Source: Bugulina stolonifera (lineage: Eukaryota > Bryozoa > Gymnolaemata > Cheilostomatida > Bugulidae). From it: DNA of 64,000 nt. The notes under the pieces are model-generated. The model was not told the DNA's origin, did no database searches, and saw only the letters and a program-made list of their open reading frames with translations. The DNA lies in assembly GCA_935421135.1 (NCBI GenBank), contig OW285196.1, positions 8,815,501 to 8,879,500 on the forward strand, written 5' to 3'. The translations under genes were made by a program, and so were the position numbers. Shown in pieces: positions 48,401 through 58,654 of this stretch (position 1 is its first letter; the number at the start of each line of letters is the position of its first letter).

Positions 48401-51400
48401 AATTACACTATTAATATTATCTTAACTTTAATAAGCTGCTACACTTTTCTTGCAAAAATATTTATTTTACATACATTTTATTTTAAATAATTAATTTATA
48501 ATGACCACAGTTGTTGATCAGCTACTAAAATTTGAAAATCTTAATTTAAGAAATACACTTGTGCCTATGGACTATTTGTAAAATATACAATCATGCAGTA
48601 TTGTAGTTATTATAAAATTCGACTAACTAGTAATAGTACTGTAACACTTTCACTCCTGTTGCAAGTAGTAGTAACTTTATTAAGCAGAAGTAGTAATGAG
48701 TACTTGTTGTAGTGATGCTAGAACTAACTTGCTGCTATGTCTAATTTTTGCACTTCAGAGAGTGAGATTTGAAAATTTTCCGCTGCGCGTGCATTTGCGG
48801 GGGGTGCCCACACCCCACCCCCCCGCACCCCCCTCCCACCCGACTTTCTGCCTCCCCACTCAAATTTTCTAACCTACGCCCCTGAAAGAGTAGGCCTAAA
48901 CATACTAAGTGAATATACAATGTATAAGTAGTTGTATGATATATACAAGTAGGTCAACAGGAAACAAAAGTGTTGTTAAATATAAATGCATACATGTAGG
49001 TCAAGTAATTATTAAGGCCTAGTTGTTTCATATATTAATATTGGTCATATCAAAGTGCACATACCCTTAAAAATTTGACTGAGAACCAAGACATATACTA
49101 ATTGATTAGCTGGGTCTTGGCTATTTGGGCTGTCTTTGCATGTAGTTGTTTGATATCTAGGTCAAGAAAATGAATGTGTAAATACCTCAACAGGTACAGG
49201 AAGTTTAGTTAGTCCCATACTCATCATCTCATCATAGACATAATTCTCAAAAATCTGCAATCAGAGCAATATAGCGGAGTAACAGGTAATAACAGGTAAG
49301 ACAACTCATTAGGTCATATAGTGCATAAGGTCATGCAGTTCATAAGGCCAAGGAGCTTATAGTGTCATTTACATGTAGTTTATAAGGTCATATGGTTCAC
49401 AGCGTCATGCAGTTCATAAGGTCAAGTAGTTCATAAGGTCATGTAGTTCATAAGGTCACACAGTTCATAAGGTCATGTACATGTAGTTCATGCTATTGAC
49501 TATTTCATAAGGTCATATACATGTATTTCATATACAGTATACTTGCTGTAGGCTAGACAGTACAATTGAAGTGCTCTTACTTCAGCTAGGCCGTCAAATC
49601 GCTGATTGTTGTCACGCAGGTTATTGAGATAGAAATCAAAGCGGTATGCATTGCCCTGGGAGTCTTGGAGAACACCATCTACAGCAGAAAGCAGCATGTG
49701 GGTTAATACCGAAGACAATACAACATGAGCCAGATGAATACATTTATGCATCTAAGAGGGCACTAAGACTGAGAACTTGGTATAAAAAAGGGGGGGATGA
49801 TACCTACACAAGGTCTAATAATAGACCACAGGCTAAGCACAGGTTGTATTAGAAATGTAGCGTATTGGCTAATATTGACCTAATTAAAATTTGAAGATTT
49901 TGATGTGGGTGAAAAGTTTTATGATATAAAGTGGCACTAGGTACATTTTAAGTTTTATTTCTTGTGTTCAATACTAGTCCTAGTACCATCATCAGAGCGA
50001 ATTAAAGCAAAATTATTACTTTTTATGATGATACAAGGAAAGGGAGCAGTCGCGGACTTCCATGTGGGAGTCCCAGGTTCGATTCCCCAAAAGGTCATTG
50101 GTGGTGTTAGGAAGAGTATCCAGTCTTATAATGCTCCTGTGCCAAATAGTGACTTTACCATTGGTGAAGTGCAACCCCAAACTAGAAAAAGTGCAGATCT
50201 CTCTAGATCCTTGCTTTCTTACCTGGAATTAATTGTGGGATGTAAAGCCAGTAAGCGTTTTGATGATTATATACTAGGACTAGCATCAAAATATAAGGAA
50301 TAAAATTTAAAAATTTGTCTAATACGACTTCATACCATAATTGAAAGTTACTATAAACTTTATGGGAAAACAAATTCAAGAAGCTTAGTTAAATGGGTTG
50401 GAAACTTACTGTTGATTTGATGTCCGTACACCCTCTTCATACGCTTTAGCGGGTTTGCCAAGGCTCTCATATGGTCATCATTCATAATATTCGTTATTGA
50501 AGGCCTCTCACTAGCAAACAAGTCAAGGTAAAGGACTTTAGTATGGCTCAAAATGAGACGAAATAGCACAATTAACCATTTTAAGGAAATTCGGTTATTT
50601 ATGTTCTGTCCACATGTTACCAGTCACATGACTGGTGGTAGAGCTGAGACCGTTTAAAATTTTCTGCTTGCGTTGTGTCAATAAACTGAAGTAGTCCTGG
50701 TAAATTTCAGATCATGAATTTAACGATATTCTACATAACGACATGTGAAAACAGCTAATGGTTGAAAAATCTTGTCAACAACATCGAACTCTAACAATCA
50801 AGTTGTCAAATGTACTTACATGGGATCGACAGTGAGTAGCCTGGCTACCATATGCCTCATGGTGCCGCTGTACGTAGTCGATACTGGACGATATTCTCCT
50901 CGGCCAATCAGTGTGCATACCCTCATTTGATTGACGGCATAGAACTAGGAGAATAGGAGGTAGAACAATAATAGCACGACTTCCTCAATGTTTCATAAAT
51001 TATATTATTATAACAGCACCGGTAAAATGACTACCACCACCGCCACCACTACTACTACCAATATAAGGAGTAACAGTTTGAACTTACTGGAGGTTTTAAC
51101 ATGAGCATATAGTAGAGAACACAGCCAAGAGACCAGATGTCACACTTGCTACTGTAAACATCAGTGTTCATCATTTCTGGTGCACAGAAACCCAAAGCTC
51201 CAGCAAATGTATGTTGCATAGCAGCATAGCTATAAGGTATAAGACTACCATGAGTATACAACCAATATCTGACAAACCAACTTGTTCGCTATAAAGTGAC
51301 ATTATGTTCTTCTGATGTTTTGTTTCACTTTCCAATTATGATAGTTTCTATTGTTGATGACGATCAGGAATAGTCAAATTGTATTAGTAAAAAGGATAAA

Positions 51401-54400
51401 TATCATCACTAGTATCTAAAATACAGGAAAAAGGCATATTTGGAAATCTGTCAATTTGGTATTTGGAAGATGTTAGTGTGGGTTAGTAATTTAATAACAA
51501 ATAGTGTTTGAGATTTCTATGATATATTCCTAATATTTTGAGACTGGTCCTAGTGACATCATCAGAGGCCAATTTTTCTCTGATGATGTCATTAGGTCTG
51601 GTGTCGAAACATTAGAAATAAATCATAAAGATCTGAAAAAAAGTACTACTATTTATTACATATTACACTGCATGATAAGCCTTCAATAAAACAGGGTGGG
51701 TGGTGAAAGCAAAATATATTTACATACCATGCACTGTTCTTGATACTTCATTATAATAAGTTGTATTATTACATACATGTATAGCATGGCTTAGAGAATT
51801 TGATATCAGACAATCAAGAAGTCACTGGGCTGAGCCATAACAGTCACATACTCACCACTCTGAGACTTTGGCGAGTCCAAAGTCTCCAATCCTCAGAGTT
51901 CCATCTTTAGTGATGAAGATATTGTTGGGTTTCAAATCCCGATGCATCACTTTACTAGCATGTAAATATTTCACACCCAGACATATTTGGATGAACCAAT
52001 CCCAGATCTGAAAAAAATATTTATAACAACTTTGAGCATTATTTTTTATCTTAATTTTAAAGTATAGGAATCCATACAAAACATAGAGAGAGACTGAATA
52101 TAGTTAGCTTTAGTTAAAATGTTGATAGAAAAAACACTCTCAGAGTATCAATTGAGGTCACTAATATAGTACATTTTTAGTAGTGATACAGGTATGACCT
52201 TATATGCTGTGTAATGAATATCTATCTATTCAGTTTGCGAATACATATTTAGAATGAGGAGATAATTTTCATTCACTCAAGATGGGATTAAACGTGTTGT
52301 TTTACTTGTGCTTGTTTGCTTTCACTGACAACCTCCATTCATTAGGAAACCAATGCAATTATCTCATTAATCTTGGTTTGATATACACTGTGCTTGTATA
52401 CAGAATATTACATATATTAGTATACACAACTATTGGGTAGATTCTTTTAGGATCAATTTCTCCTCCTTATTTTGATTTCCAAGTCAACTCTGCATTGAAA
52501 AGTAACCAGATATGAACAAGACATCTATACCAAATGAGAACCCAACAACAGTGTACGTCTGGAAAGATTTAAACTAACTACATGTATACTACAAACAAAG
52601 CATATACCTGATCCTCAGGAAACTGTACCCCATTCTGTGCCTCAAGCTTACTCTGAAGATCACCATTTTCGCAGTACTCCATGACAATGCAGAGGTCGCC
52701 ATTCTCTGCAATGTAAATTATAGTGTGTGTACATGTTAGTCACCGTTACCACAGCTCTAGAGAGCATGAGTATATAGAAGACGACTACAGTTATAGCATA
52801 CAGCACACATTTGTTCAAGGAAAACAATTTAATACTAAAAATGTAAAACATGAAATAAGGAAAATGAAATGTGTTATGTTTCAGTGCGTAGGTACAGCTG
52901 AAACTAACATTGACAATTGAATGTCTAAATATTTCTTTGTGTGCAGAACTTCTAGTTTATTGTATATAAATAATAACAAGCTATAATATTTAGCTGAACT
53001 AGACTAGCAATGTGTGGTTACATGTATCTTGAATACTGACATATTAGTAACTGAACTAAAATTGGAACTGGCCTGCTTATATATAAGTTGCTTTAGAATA
53101 TTCTAGAATCTGTGATTCAGCAAGTATAAGAATGTTCTAGGCCATTCCAGTAAATCCTATATAACACTACTGTAAGTAAACAAAAGTATGATTCATTGTC
53201 ACATCTCACTAGTGCGTGCTATTATTAGAACATAAATAAACAATAAATAGTGATAGTACATATCACTCCTCCCGCACTAGCTTGAGTACCACAGTTAACA
53301 TTAGTATTTTGAACTGTCATAGAAATCGGGTCTCTTTCTGTTTCGACTTGGGTATCTTGGTCTGTCTGGTGATTTTGGTGTGGTAGCTGGAACTGTGACA
53401 TCAGTAGTGATATTAGGCGAAATCTGGTCTAGTGTCTCCAGTCTCGGTTGTAACTGATTTACATGTCTTTTCCAAATACCTCTGTCGGTTCGTACTCGGA
53501 ACAACATGTTGCCAAGTTGATTGATTATCTTTCCTGGAAGCCATTTTGGTCCCGAACTGTAGTTTCGTGCGTAAACCAAAGAGTTTGCAGTGTACTGCGT
53601 ATTCAATCTTGGTGTCTGCTGTGAAACAGTGTTGTCCTGTCTCTCCATGGGATTCATCAATGAGAGTAGACTGCGTGGCTGTCTTCCATGAAGAATTTCA
53701 GCAGGTGACTTCCAGTCCAAACTTGGATGAGGTAGGCATCTGTATGTTGCAAGGAACATTTGTAAAGATGTCTTCAAAGGCATTCCTCCCGCACAATTCT
53801 TCTCAACGCCCTTCTTGAGCGACTGGATGAATCTCTCAGCTTCCCCATTTGAAGCAGGGTGAAATGGAGGTGAAGTCATGTGCTTTACGCCATGCTTCAT
53901 GCAGAATTCTTGAAATTCCTTTGCGGTGAACTGAGGTCCGTTATCAGTGACAATGGTTTCCGGTAAGCCTTCCATAGTGAAAATGTGATGTAGTACAGCT
54001 ACAGTGTCTGTTGTAGTTGTCTTTCCAACATCTAGTATTGCCACATATGGGTATCTGGAGTGGGCATCAATACAAGCAAGCCACATTTTTCCCTTGAATG
54101 GTCCAGCAAAATCAAGGTGGATGCGCTGCCAAGGTTTATGCGTCTGGGGCCAGCTGGTGTAGGTACAAGCTGGGTTATTAGCCGTCTCCTGACATGGTTT
54201 GCACATCTTGACTGCCTGCTCAATGTCCGTGTTAATGGTTGGCCACCATGCGTAGCGACGTGAGAGCTGTTTCATCCTTACCACACCCCAGTGTGATGTG
54301 TGCAGCAGATCAAGAGCTCTGTTGACTAGAGAACTTGGAATCACAACCCTTGTGTGGCTGTCTCGCTGCAGGAGTAATATGTCATCATGTACGAATAATG

Positions 54401-57400
54401 ACTCTCTCATATTCCAGAACGAACGGAGATGTTCTTTGTTAGACGGAAGTTTAAGTGGCCAACTTCCACTGTTAATGTAGTGCATGACATCTTTTAGTGA
54501 AGAATCCTTCTGTGTGTGCTCTCGAACCAGCCTGGAGTCGAGTAAACACGCGTCGATGTCTTCTTGGATTACGTGTGATATTTCAACACTTTCTTGTAGC
54601 TCCTGTTGATCAAACTGAATATCAGGTCCTTGTGGTAATCGTGAGAGTCCATCAGCATTACCGTGTTGCCTTGTGGGTTTATGGCGGATATCGTACTGAT
54701 ATGCCATGAGTGTAAGTGCCCAGCGCTGTAAGCGTTGTGCTGTGAGCACTGGTACGTTCTTGTTTGGAGAGAAGATGGCTAAAAGAGGTTCATGATCTGT
54801 AACGAGTGTGAACTTTCTTCCATAGAGATACTGTCGGAACTTGGTTACTCCATAGATAATTGACAAAGCCTCCTTTTCTATCTGGGAGTACTTCTTCTGG
54901 TGTTCATCTAGTGTCTTGGATGCATGAGCTAATGGTCTCTCCACTCCATCTTTCTCTTGCATTAGAACTGCTCCAATACCGTACTGTGAAGCGTCGGTCG
55001 CAAGTATTAGAGGTTTAGACTCGTCATAATGAGTAAGCTGGGTAGCCCGAATAACATCATTCTTGAGTGTATTGAATGCTAGATCACATTCAGAATTCCA
55101 CTCGAACTCCGCACCGTTGTGTAAGAACCTGTAGAGAGGTGCAGCTTTCTTGGATAGATTGCTTATGAACCTGCCATAATAATTAATCTTACCCAGGAAT
55201 GCCTGTAGTTCCTGGACATTCTGAGGATGAGGTAGCTGTTTTACGGCGTCTATAGCAGAGTCAGATGGTCGTTTACCATCTTTGTCAATGATATGCCCAA
55301 GGTATTCCACTGAGCTTTTGAAGAATTCACATTTCTCTTCTCTGATACGAAACCCGTATTCCTCGAGTCTTGCCAGCAGCTTTTCTAAATTTCTCCAGTG
55401 TGTCTCCTGGTCACTGCCGGTAACTATAAGGTCATCAAGGTAGGCTGCTACTCCTGGAAGGTCAGCAATCATAGTGTCCATGCATCGCTGAAATTGTGCT
55501 GGGCTGGAAGCAACGCCAAAGCACATTCGGTTGTAGCGGAAGAGTCCAAATGGTGTGTTAATTACACAAAGCTTCTTAGCATCATCTTGGAGCTCTATTT
55601 GAAGATAGGCATCTGCCAGGTCGATCTTCGAAAAGTGTGTTCCGCCTCTTAACTTTTCCAGAAGTTCATCTAGTTTGGGTAGAGGGTGTTGGTCAATGGA
55701 AATCTGTTGGTTGAGCAGCTTGAAGTCACCACAGATTCGAACTTTTCCATTTGGTTTAGAGACTGCTACAATTGGTGCAGCATATTCGCTGTAGTCTACA
55801 TGTTCCAACACGCGTTCTTGTACCAAACGTTCCAGTTCTTCTTTTACTGCATCACGTCGAGAGAAAGGTACGTCCCGAGGTTTGAAGAATACTGGTTTAG
55901 CTTGTGGTTTGAGATGAATGGGTGCTTTCATCTTAGTACATAGCCCAAGACCTTGTTTGAATACATCGGAGTATTTCATAGATAGCTTGGCTAATCTGTC
56001 TTGAATTGTTGCAGATTGATGGGAGTTGTCAGCTACTGTCTGTGTATGCTCCCTTGGGATTGAGCTTAGTGCAGCAAGCCCTTGGTGTGACAGTCCGAAG
56101 TTGTCACTCCAGTCTAATCCAAATAGATTAGTGCCATGTGGATCATCTACAACAAGTAGTTTGAGATTTTTCTTCTCCTGTTGACCTACTTTGACATCAA
56201 TGGTGCATTCTCCTTTCACACGTAGTTTCCTGTTGCCATAGCCTGTGAGTTGTGTGGAAACAGGAGTGATGGTGGGTGAGCCTAGCTGTTTGTAGCCTTC
56301 CAAACCAACCATGGAGCATGTTGCACCTGTGTCCCACTGGAACCTGGTGGGTCTACCATTGATTTGAGTGTGGATCCAAATTTGTTTGCCGATCCGTTCA
56401 AACACCTGATGAGCATTTGCGCTGTAGGGTTGAGTTGGAGAGTAGTGAAAGACGCTGCACACTGACTCTCTTACTGCGTTTGTTGAAGAGTGGTCGCTTT
56501 TACCACTGGGCTTTGTCTTCTGTGACTGACATACAGAAGCGATGTGTCCCTTTTTGTTGCACTTTTTGCATACAAATTCTCTACAAGGACAGTCTTGTCT
56601 GTCATGTTTAGTATGACAGCCAGGGCAGGATTTGTACTTCCCTGGTAACTTTGAAGATGTTGGATTTGTACCTCCAACATGTCTCCTCTGGTTGCCATGT
56701 CGATAGTTTCCTGACATCTTGTTGACAGAAGCAGGAGAGGTCTGGCTGGAGTCACCTTTGAGTACCTTGTCCGTCTCTGTAGTGCGAACGTATGTAGCTG
56801 CCTTCTTGAGAACATCATCAAGAGTGGGGTCAGCGTCAAGCAGACATTGGCGTCTGACATCTGGATGTGGTGTCTCCTTGATAATGACGTCACGTATCTG
56901 ATCGTCAACATAGCTTTGGTTGCATGATCCGTTCTTGCACGCGAACCTGCAATCTCGTGCTAGTCCTCGAAGTTCTGCGGCCCAGTCAGCGTACGACTGA
57001 CCTGGTTTCATTTTACACTGGTAGAATTCATATCTTGCAGCTTGAACATGAATAGTGTCAATGAAGTGCGATGAAAGTTTCTCTGTTAACTCACCATATG
57101 TCTTGGTAGAAATGTCCTCTGATCCAAACAAATTTGTGAGTAAATCATAGGTGGTGGAACCTACCCATGACAGAAGGCATGCGCGTTTCTGTTGGTCATC
57201 AGTGACTTTGTAGACTGAGAAATGTTGATTGAAACGCTCCAGGTAAACTTTCCACTTCTCCTTTTCTCTGTCGAATGCTTCAAATTTCGGTATTGTAGAA
57301 GCGTTCTCTGTCTTGAGAGTTGTCTGCTCTTTAGTCTTAAGCATCTCAATAAATTGTTGTTGGAATGTTATTTGTTGCTGCTGCATAGCATCCAGTATAG

Positions 57401-58654
57401 CTTTTACGTTGTCATCCATACTGCCAGTTGAGGTTTAATCCAGTGTAGTGTGTGTGTGTTAGATCCCACTGTGTGTGTGTTGGATCCCACTTCTGACACC
57501 AGTTGTTATGTTTCAGTGCGTAGGTACAGCTGAAACTAACATTGACAATTGAATGTCTAAATATTTCTTTGTGTGCAGAACTTCTAGTTTATTGTATATA
57601 AATAATAACAAGCTATAATATTTAGCTGAACTAGACTAGCAATGTGTGGTTACATGTATCTTGAATACTGACATATTAGTAACTGAACTAAAATTGGAAC
57701 TGGCCTGCTTATATATAAGTTGCTTTAGAATATTCTAGAATCTGTGATTCAGCAAGTATAAGAATGTTCTAGGCCATTCCAGTAAATCCTATATAACACT
57801 ACTGTAAGTAAACAAAAGTATGATTCATTGTCACATCTCACTAGTGCGTGCTATTATTAGAACATAAATAAACAATAAATAGTGATAGTACATATCAAAA
57901 TGTGGCAATTTTCTTGTAACAAAAATCAGAATTGACCAATAATAGACCTATATTTTCCTCTTTATTCAGTTGAAACACAGATATTTTCTGGGATAGTCTT
58001 AAAATGGATTTTAGCATTTGTATTTGGAAAATGGCAGCCAAATCAACATGGAAGCTGCAGCCGGCTGCAAACTAGCCATATCTGTTGAGCTGGGCCAACC
58101 AGTGTTCAGCTAATTGATGAGGATATTGAACTAATAAAAGCACATATCTTTTGCTTCATAACTTGATGTTTGAAATATAGTGTATAACTTAGGTAGAGGA
58201 AAAACATCATTTACTATTTGCAAAATAAATGTATGTAATACAATGCACAATGTAGAAATGATATATTTATGACCTACCAGGAAATGACTCTATATACTTT
58301 ACAATGCCTGGATGTTTCAGTTTGCTCAGAACCGATACCTCACGGTGAGCTACTCTTTTCTTATCATCACTCACAGAAGTAACATTCACTTTCTATAAAA
58401 CAAGCGCTGTATATTGACATCAATGTGTATGATACTGCTTGAAGCAATCGGTTAACTATTTTAGGCAATCTTGCATACAAATATAAACATTAGTAAGCAT
58501 AATTCCTAAATCTAAAGAAAAAATGAGCAACTCTATTTCTTGAACCGATGCTTACCTTGATGATGCATTTAGCTTTTTTATCCTTCGTCTCATATAAATA
58601 CGCTTTACCAAACATGCCTTGGCCAACTAATCTCAGTTCTGTATACTTATCCAT
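45448..58654 (-). CDS. NEK-type protein kinase fused to an Arb2 (ARB2A/FAM172A-like) domain
   Basis: Predicted 548-residue protein. Exons in transcript order: 58556-58654, 58278-58392, 52608-52705, 51856-52007, 51088-51229, 50820-50944, 50410-50510, 49581-49678, 49186-49254, 47310-47440, 46746-46863, 46170-46391, 45448-45624 (1647 nt; phases 0,1,0,2,0,2,1,0,0,2,0,0). Residues 1-270 form a NEK1/3/5-like kinase: GQGMFGKA loop, Lys33 (CIIK), Glu51 (HREVSVL), HRDLKPNN (Asp128), DFG (Asp146), [20 protein letters not shown]. Residues from about 271 match Arb2: [58 protein letters not shown] (Ser447), [15 protein letters not shown]. Exon 7 encodes both the kinase end and the Arb2 start, with no linker. 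The activation segment ([10 protein letters not shown]) departs from the usual NEK GTPYYLSPE. Arb2 has an alpha/beta-hydrolase-like fold; ARB2A acts in chromatin-coupled splicing, but the role here is unknown. Intron 2 holds a Ty3/gypsy element. Alternative: two adjacent genes. Confidence 0.85.
45774..45827 (-). other. Possible alternative first exon encoding a signal peptide
   Basis: In the last intron of the kinase-Arb2 gene, an ATG at 45827 opens [18 protein letters not shown], which looks like a secretion signal, followed by a GTAATA donor at 45773. The phase (0) matches the last exon (45448-45624). This could give a small secreted product of about 76 residues, or it may be chance in AT-rich intron sequence. 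No transcript evidence. Confidence 0.25.
47636..48884. mobile_element. hAT-like non-autonomous element in the kinase-Arb2 gene
   Basis: 1249 bp with inverted ends CAGGGGCGTA...TACGCCCCTG, a common hAT terminus, and a 5-bp direct repeat AAAGA on both sides (47631-47635, 48885-48889). The left end has its own hairpin (GGGGCGGCAGG with a complementary arm). The right end carries a C-rich tract (about 48797-48840). The interior is AT-rich with no transposase. It lies in the intron between the exons at 49186 and 47440. Confidence 0.82.
49314..49512. repeat. Imperfect tandem repeat of about 17 bp in a kinase-Arb2 intron
   Basis: About ten variants of GTCATGTAGTTCATAAG in tandem, between the exons ending at 49581 and starting at 49254. 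Non-coding. Confidence 0.85.
50043..50255 (+). mobile_element. tRNA-derived SINE copy in the domain-joining intron
   Basis: Carries a perfect polymerase III B box GGTTCGATTCC, the shared body GGTCATTGGTGGTGTTAGG and the tail GCTTTCTTACCTGG/ATTAATTGTGGG. It is antisense to the host gene, in the intron between exon 7 (kinase/Arb2 junction) and exon 8. Related sequence TACTAGTCCTAGTA and its complement flank it at about 49973 and 50272, possibly an older palindromic element as the insertion target. Confidence 0.8.
51550..51595. repeat. Short hairpin in a kinase-Arb2 intron
   Basis: Inverted arms CTAGTGACATCATCAGAG (51550-51567) and CTCTGATGATGTCATTAG (51578-51595), about 17 of 18 pairs. Probably the core of an old foldback repeat; a related half (CCTAGTACCATCATCAGAG) occurs at about 49979. 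Confidence 0.65.
52872..53265 (-). repeat. 3' LTR of the Ty3/gypsy element
   Basis: 394 bp, same sequence as 57504-57897. In element orientation it follows the purine-rich tract and is expected to supply transcript termination and polyadenylation. Confidence 0.95.
53266..53280 (-). other. Purine-rich tract before the 3' LTR
   Basis: The minus strand reads GCGGGAGGAG directly before the LTR TG. It is the expected primer site for plus-strand DNA synthesis, though short. Confidence 0.7.
53301..57419 (-). CDS. Ty3/gypsy gag-pol polyprotein, intact
   Basis: 1372-residue single ORF without the usual gag/pol frameshift. Domains in order: gag capsid-like region (about 45-220); CCHC zinc knuckle ([14 protein letters not shown], residues 284-297) after a Cys-rich stretch; aspartic protease (WDTGATCSM, about 362-370); reverse transcriptase with the YLDD active site (660-663); RNase H ([14 protein letters not shown] from about 807; TDHEPLL); integrase with an HHCC zinc site (His1040, His1043, Cys1073, Cys1076) and catalytic Asp1103 (HLDFAGPF), Asp1159 (TDNGPQF) and Glu1195 (NGEAERF), spaced as in DD35E. 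All catalytic residues are present. The style ([29 protein letters not shown] near the C-terminus, no chromodomain) matches K02A2.6-like/Mag-type animal elements; that lineage call is tentative. No envelope gene. Confidence 0.98.
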   Translation of the reverse strand: MDDNVKAILDAMQQQQITFQQQFIEMLKTKEQTTLKTENASTIPKFEAFDREKEKWKVYLERFNQHFSVYKVTDDQQKRACLLSWVGSTTYDLLTNLFGSEDISTKTYGELTEKLSSHFIDTIHVQAARYEFYQCKMKPGQSYADWAAELRGLARDCRFACKNGSCNQSYVDDQIRDVIIKETPHPDVRRQCLLDADPTLDDVLKKAATYVRTTETDKVLKGDSSQTSPASVNKMSGNYRHGNQRRHVGGTNPTSSKLPGKYKSCPGCHTKHDRQDCPCREFVCKKCNKKGHIASVCQSQKTKPSGKSDHSSTNAVRESVCSVFHYSPTQPYSANAHQVFERIGKQIWIHTQINGRPTRFQWDTGATCSMVGLEGYKQLGSPTITPVSTQLTGYGNRKLRVKGECTIDVKVGQQEKKNLKLLVVDDPHGTNLFGLDWSDNFGLSHQGLAALSSIPREHTQTVADNSHQSATIQDRLAKLSMKYSDVFKQGLGLCTKMKAPIHLKPQAKPVFFKPRDVPFSRRDAVKEELERLVQERVLEHVDYSEYAAPIVAVSKPNGKVRICGDFKLLNQQISIDQHPLPKLDELLEKLRGGTHFSKIDLADAYLQIELQDDAKKLCVINTPFGLFRYNRMCFGVASSPAQFQRCMDTMIADLPGVAAYLDDLIVTGSDQETHWRNLEKLLARLEEYGFRIREEKCEFFKSSVEYLGHIIDKDGKRPSDSAIDAVKQLPHPQNVQELQAFLGKINYYGRFISNLSKKAAPLYRFLHNGAEFEWNSECDLAFNTLKNDVIRATQLTHYDESKPLILATDASQYGIGAVLMQEKDGVERPLAHASKTLDEHQKKYSQIEKEALSIIYGVTKFRQYLYGRKFTLVTDHEPLLAIFSPNKNVPVLTAQRLQRWALTLMAYQYDIRHKPTRQHGNADGLSRLPQGPDIQFDQQELQESVEISHVIQEDIDACLLDSRLVREHTQKDSSLKDVMHYINSGSWPLKLPSNKEHLRSFWNMRESLFVHDDILLLQRDSHTRVVIPSSLVNRALDLLHTSHWGVVRMKQLSRRYAWWPTINTDIEQAVKMCKPCQETANNPACTYTSWPQTHKPWQRIHLDFAGPFKGKMWLACIDAHSRYPYVAILDVGKTTTTDTVAVLHHIFTMEGLPETIVTDNGPQFTAKEFQEFCMKHGVKHMTSPPFHPASNGEAERFIQSLKKGVEKNCAGGMPLKTSLQMFLATYRCLPHPSLDWKSPAEILHGRQPRSLLSLMNPMERQDNTVSQQTPRLNTQYTANSLVYARNYSSGPKWLPGKIINQLGNMLFRVRTDRGIWKRHVNQLQPRLETLDQISPNITTDVTVPATTPKSPDRPRYPSRNRKRPDFYDSSKY
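57485..57501 (-). other. Primer-binding site of the Ty3/gypsy element
   Basis: Two nt after the 5' LTR the minus strand reads TGGTGTCAGAAGTGGGA. It starts with TGG, the complement of a tRNA CCA end, and predicts a primer tRNA whose 3' end is TCCCACTTCTGACACCA, possibly a tRNA-Leu. The tRNA identity is inference. Confidence 0.8.
57504..57897 (-). repeat. 5' LTR of the Ty3/gypsy element
   Basis: 394 bp. In element orientation it runs from TGATATGTAC to GAAACATAACA. It is expected to carry the element promoter; a TATATAA-like stretch is visible inside (about 57711-57718). It matches the other LTR base for base as far as I compared. Confidence 0.95.

Larger units (their letters stand above)
52872..57897 (-). 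mobile_element. Complete Ty3/gypsy LTR retrotransposon
   Basis: 5026 bp: two 394-bp LTRs (52872-53265 and 57504-57897) that read identically by eye, TG...CA ends, a 5-bp target duplication AAATG (52867-52871 and 57898-57902), a primer-binding site, a purine-rich tract and a single intact gag-pol ORF. Matching LTRs and an open ORF mean a very recent insertion that may still be mobile. It sits in intron 2 of the kinase-Arb2 gene in the same orientation, where its LTR promoter and polyadenylation signals could interfere with the host transcript. Confidence 0.98.

Noticed and set aside
49500..49751. ATG at 49751 as the start of a separate Arb2 gene ([11 protein letters not shown]...)
   Set aside because: Read-through of an intron. 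A good acceptor (CTGCTGTAG) sits at the exon start, exon 7 already supplies the Arb2 N-terminus in the right phase, and a SINE lies just upstream. Kept only as the alternative hypothesis.
53546..57431. Several 60-146 codon ORFs on both strands
   Set aside because: Shadows of the Ty3/gypsy gag-pol ORF in other frames.
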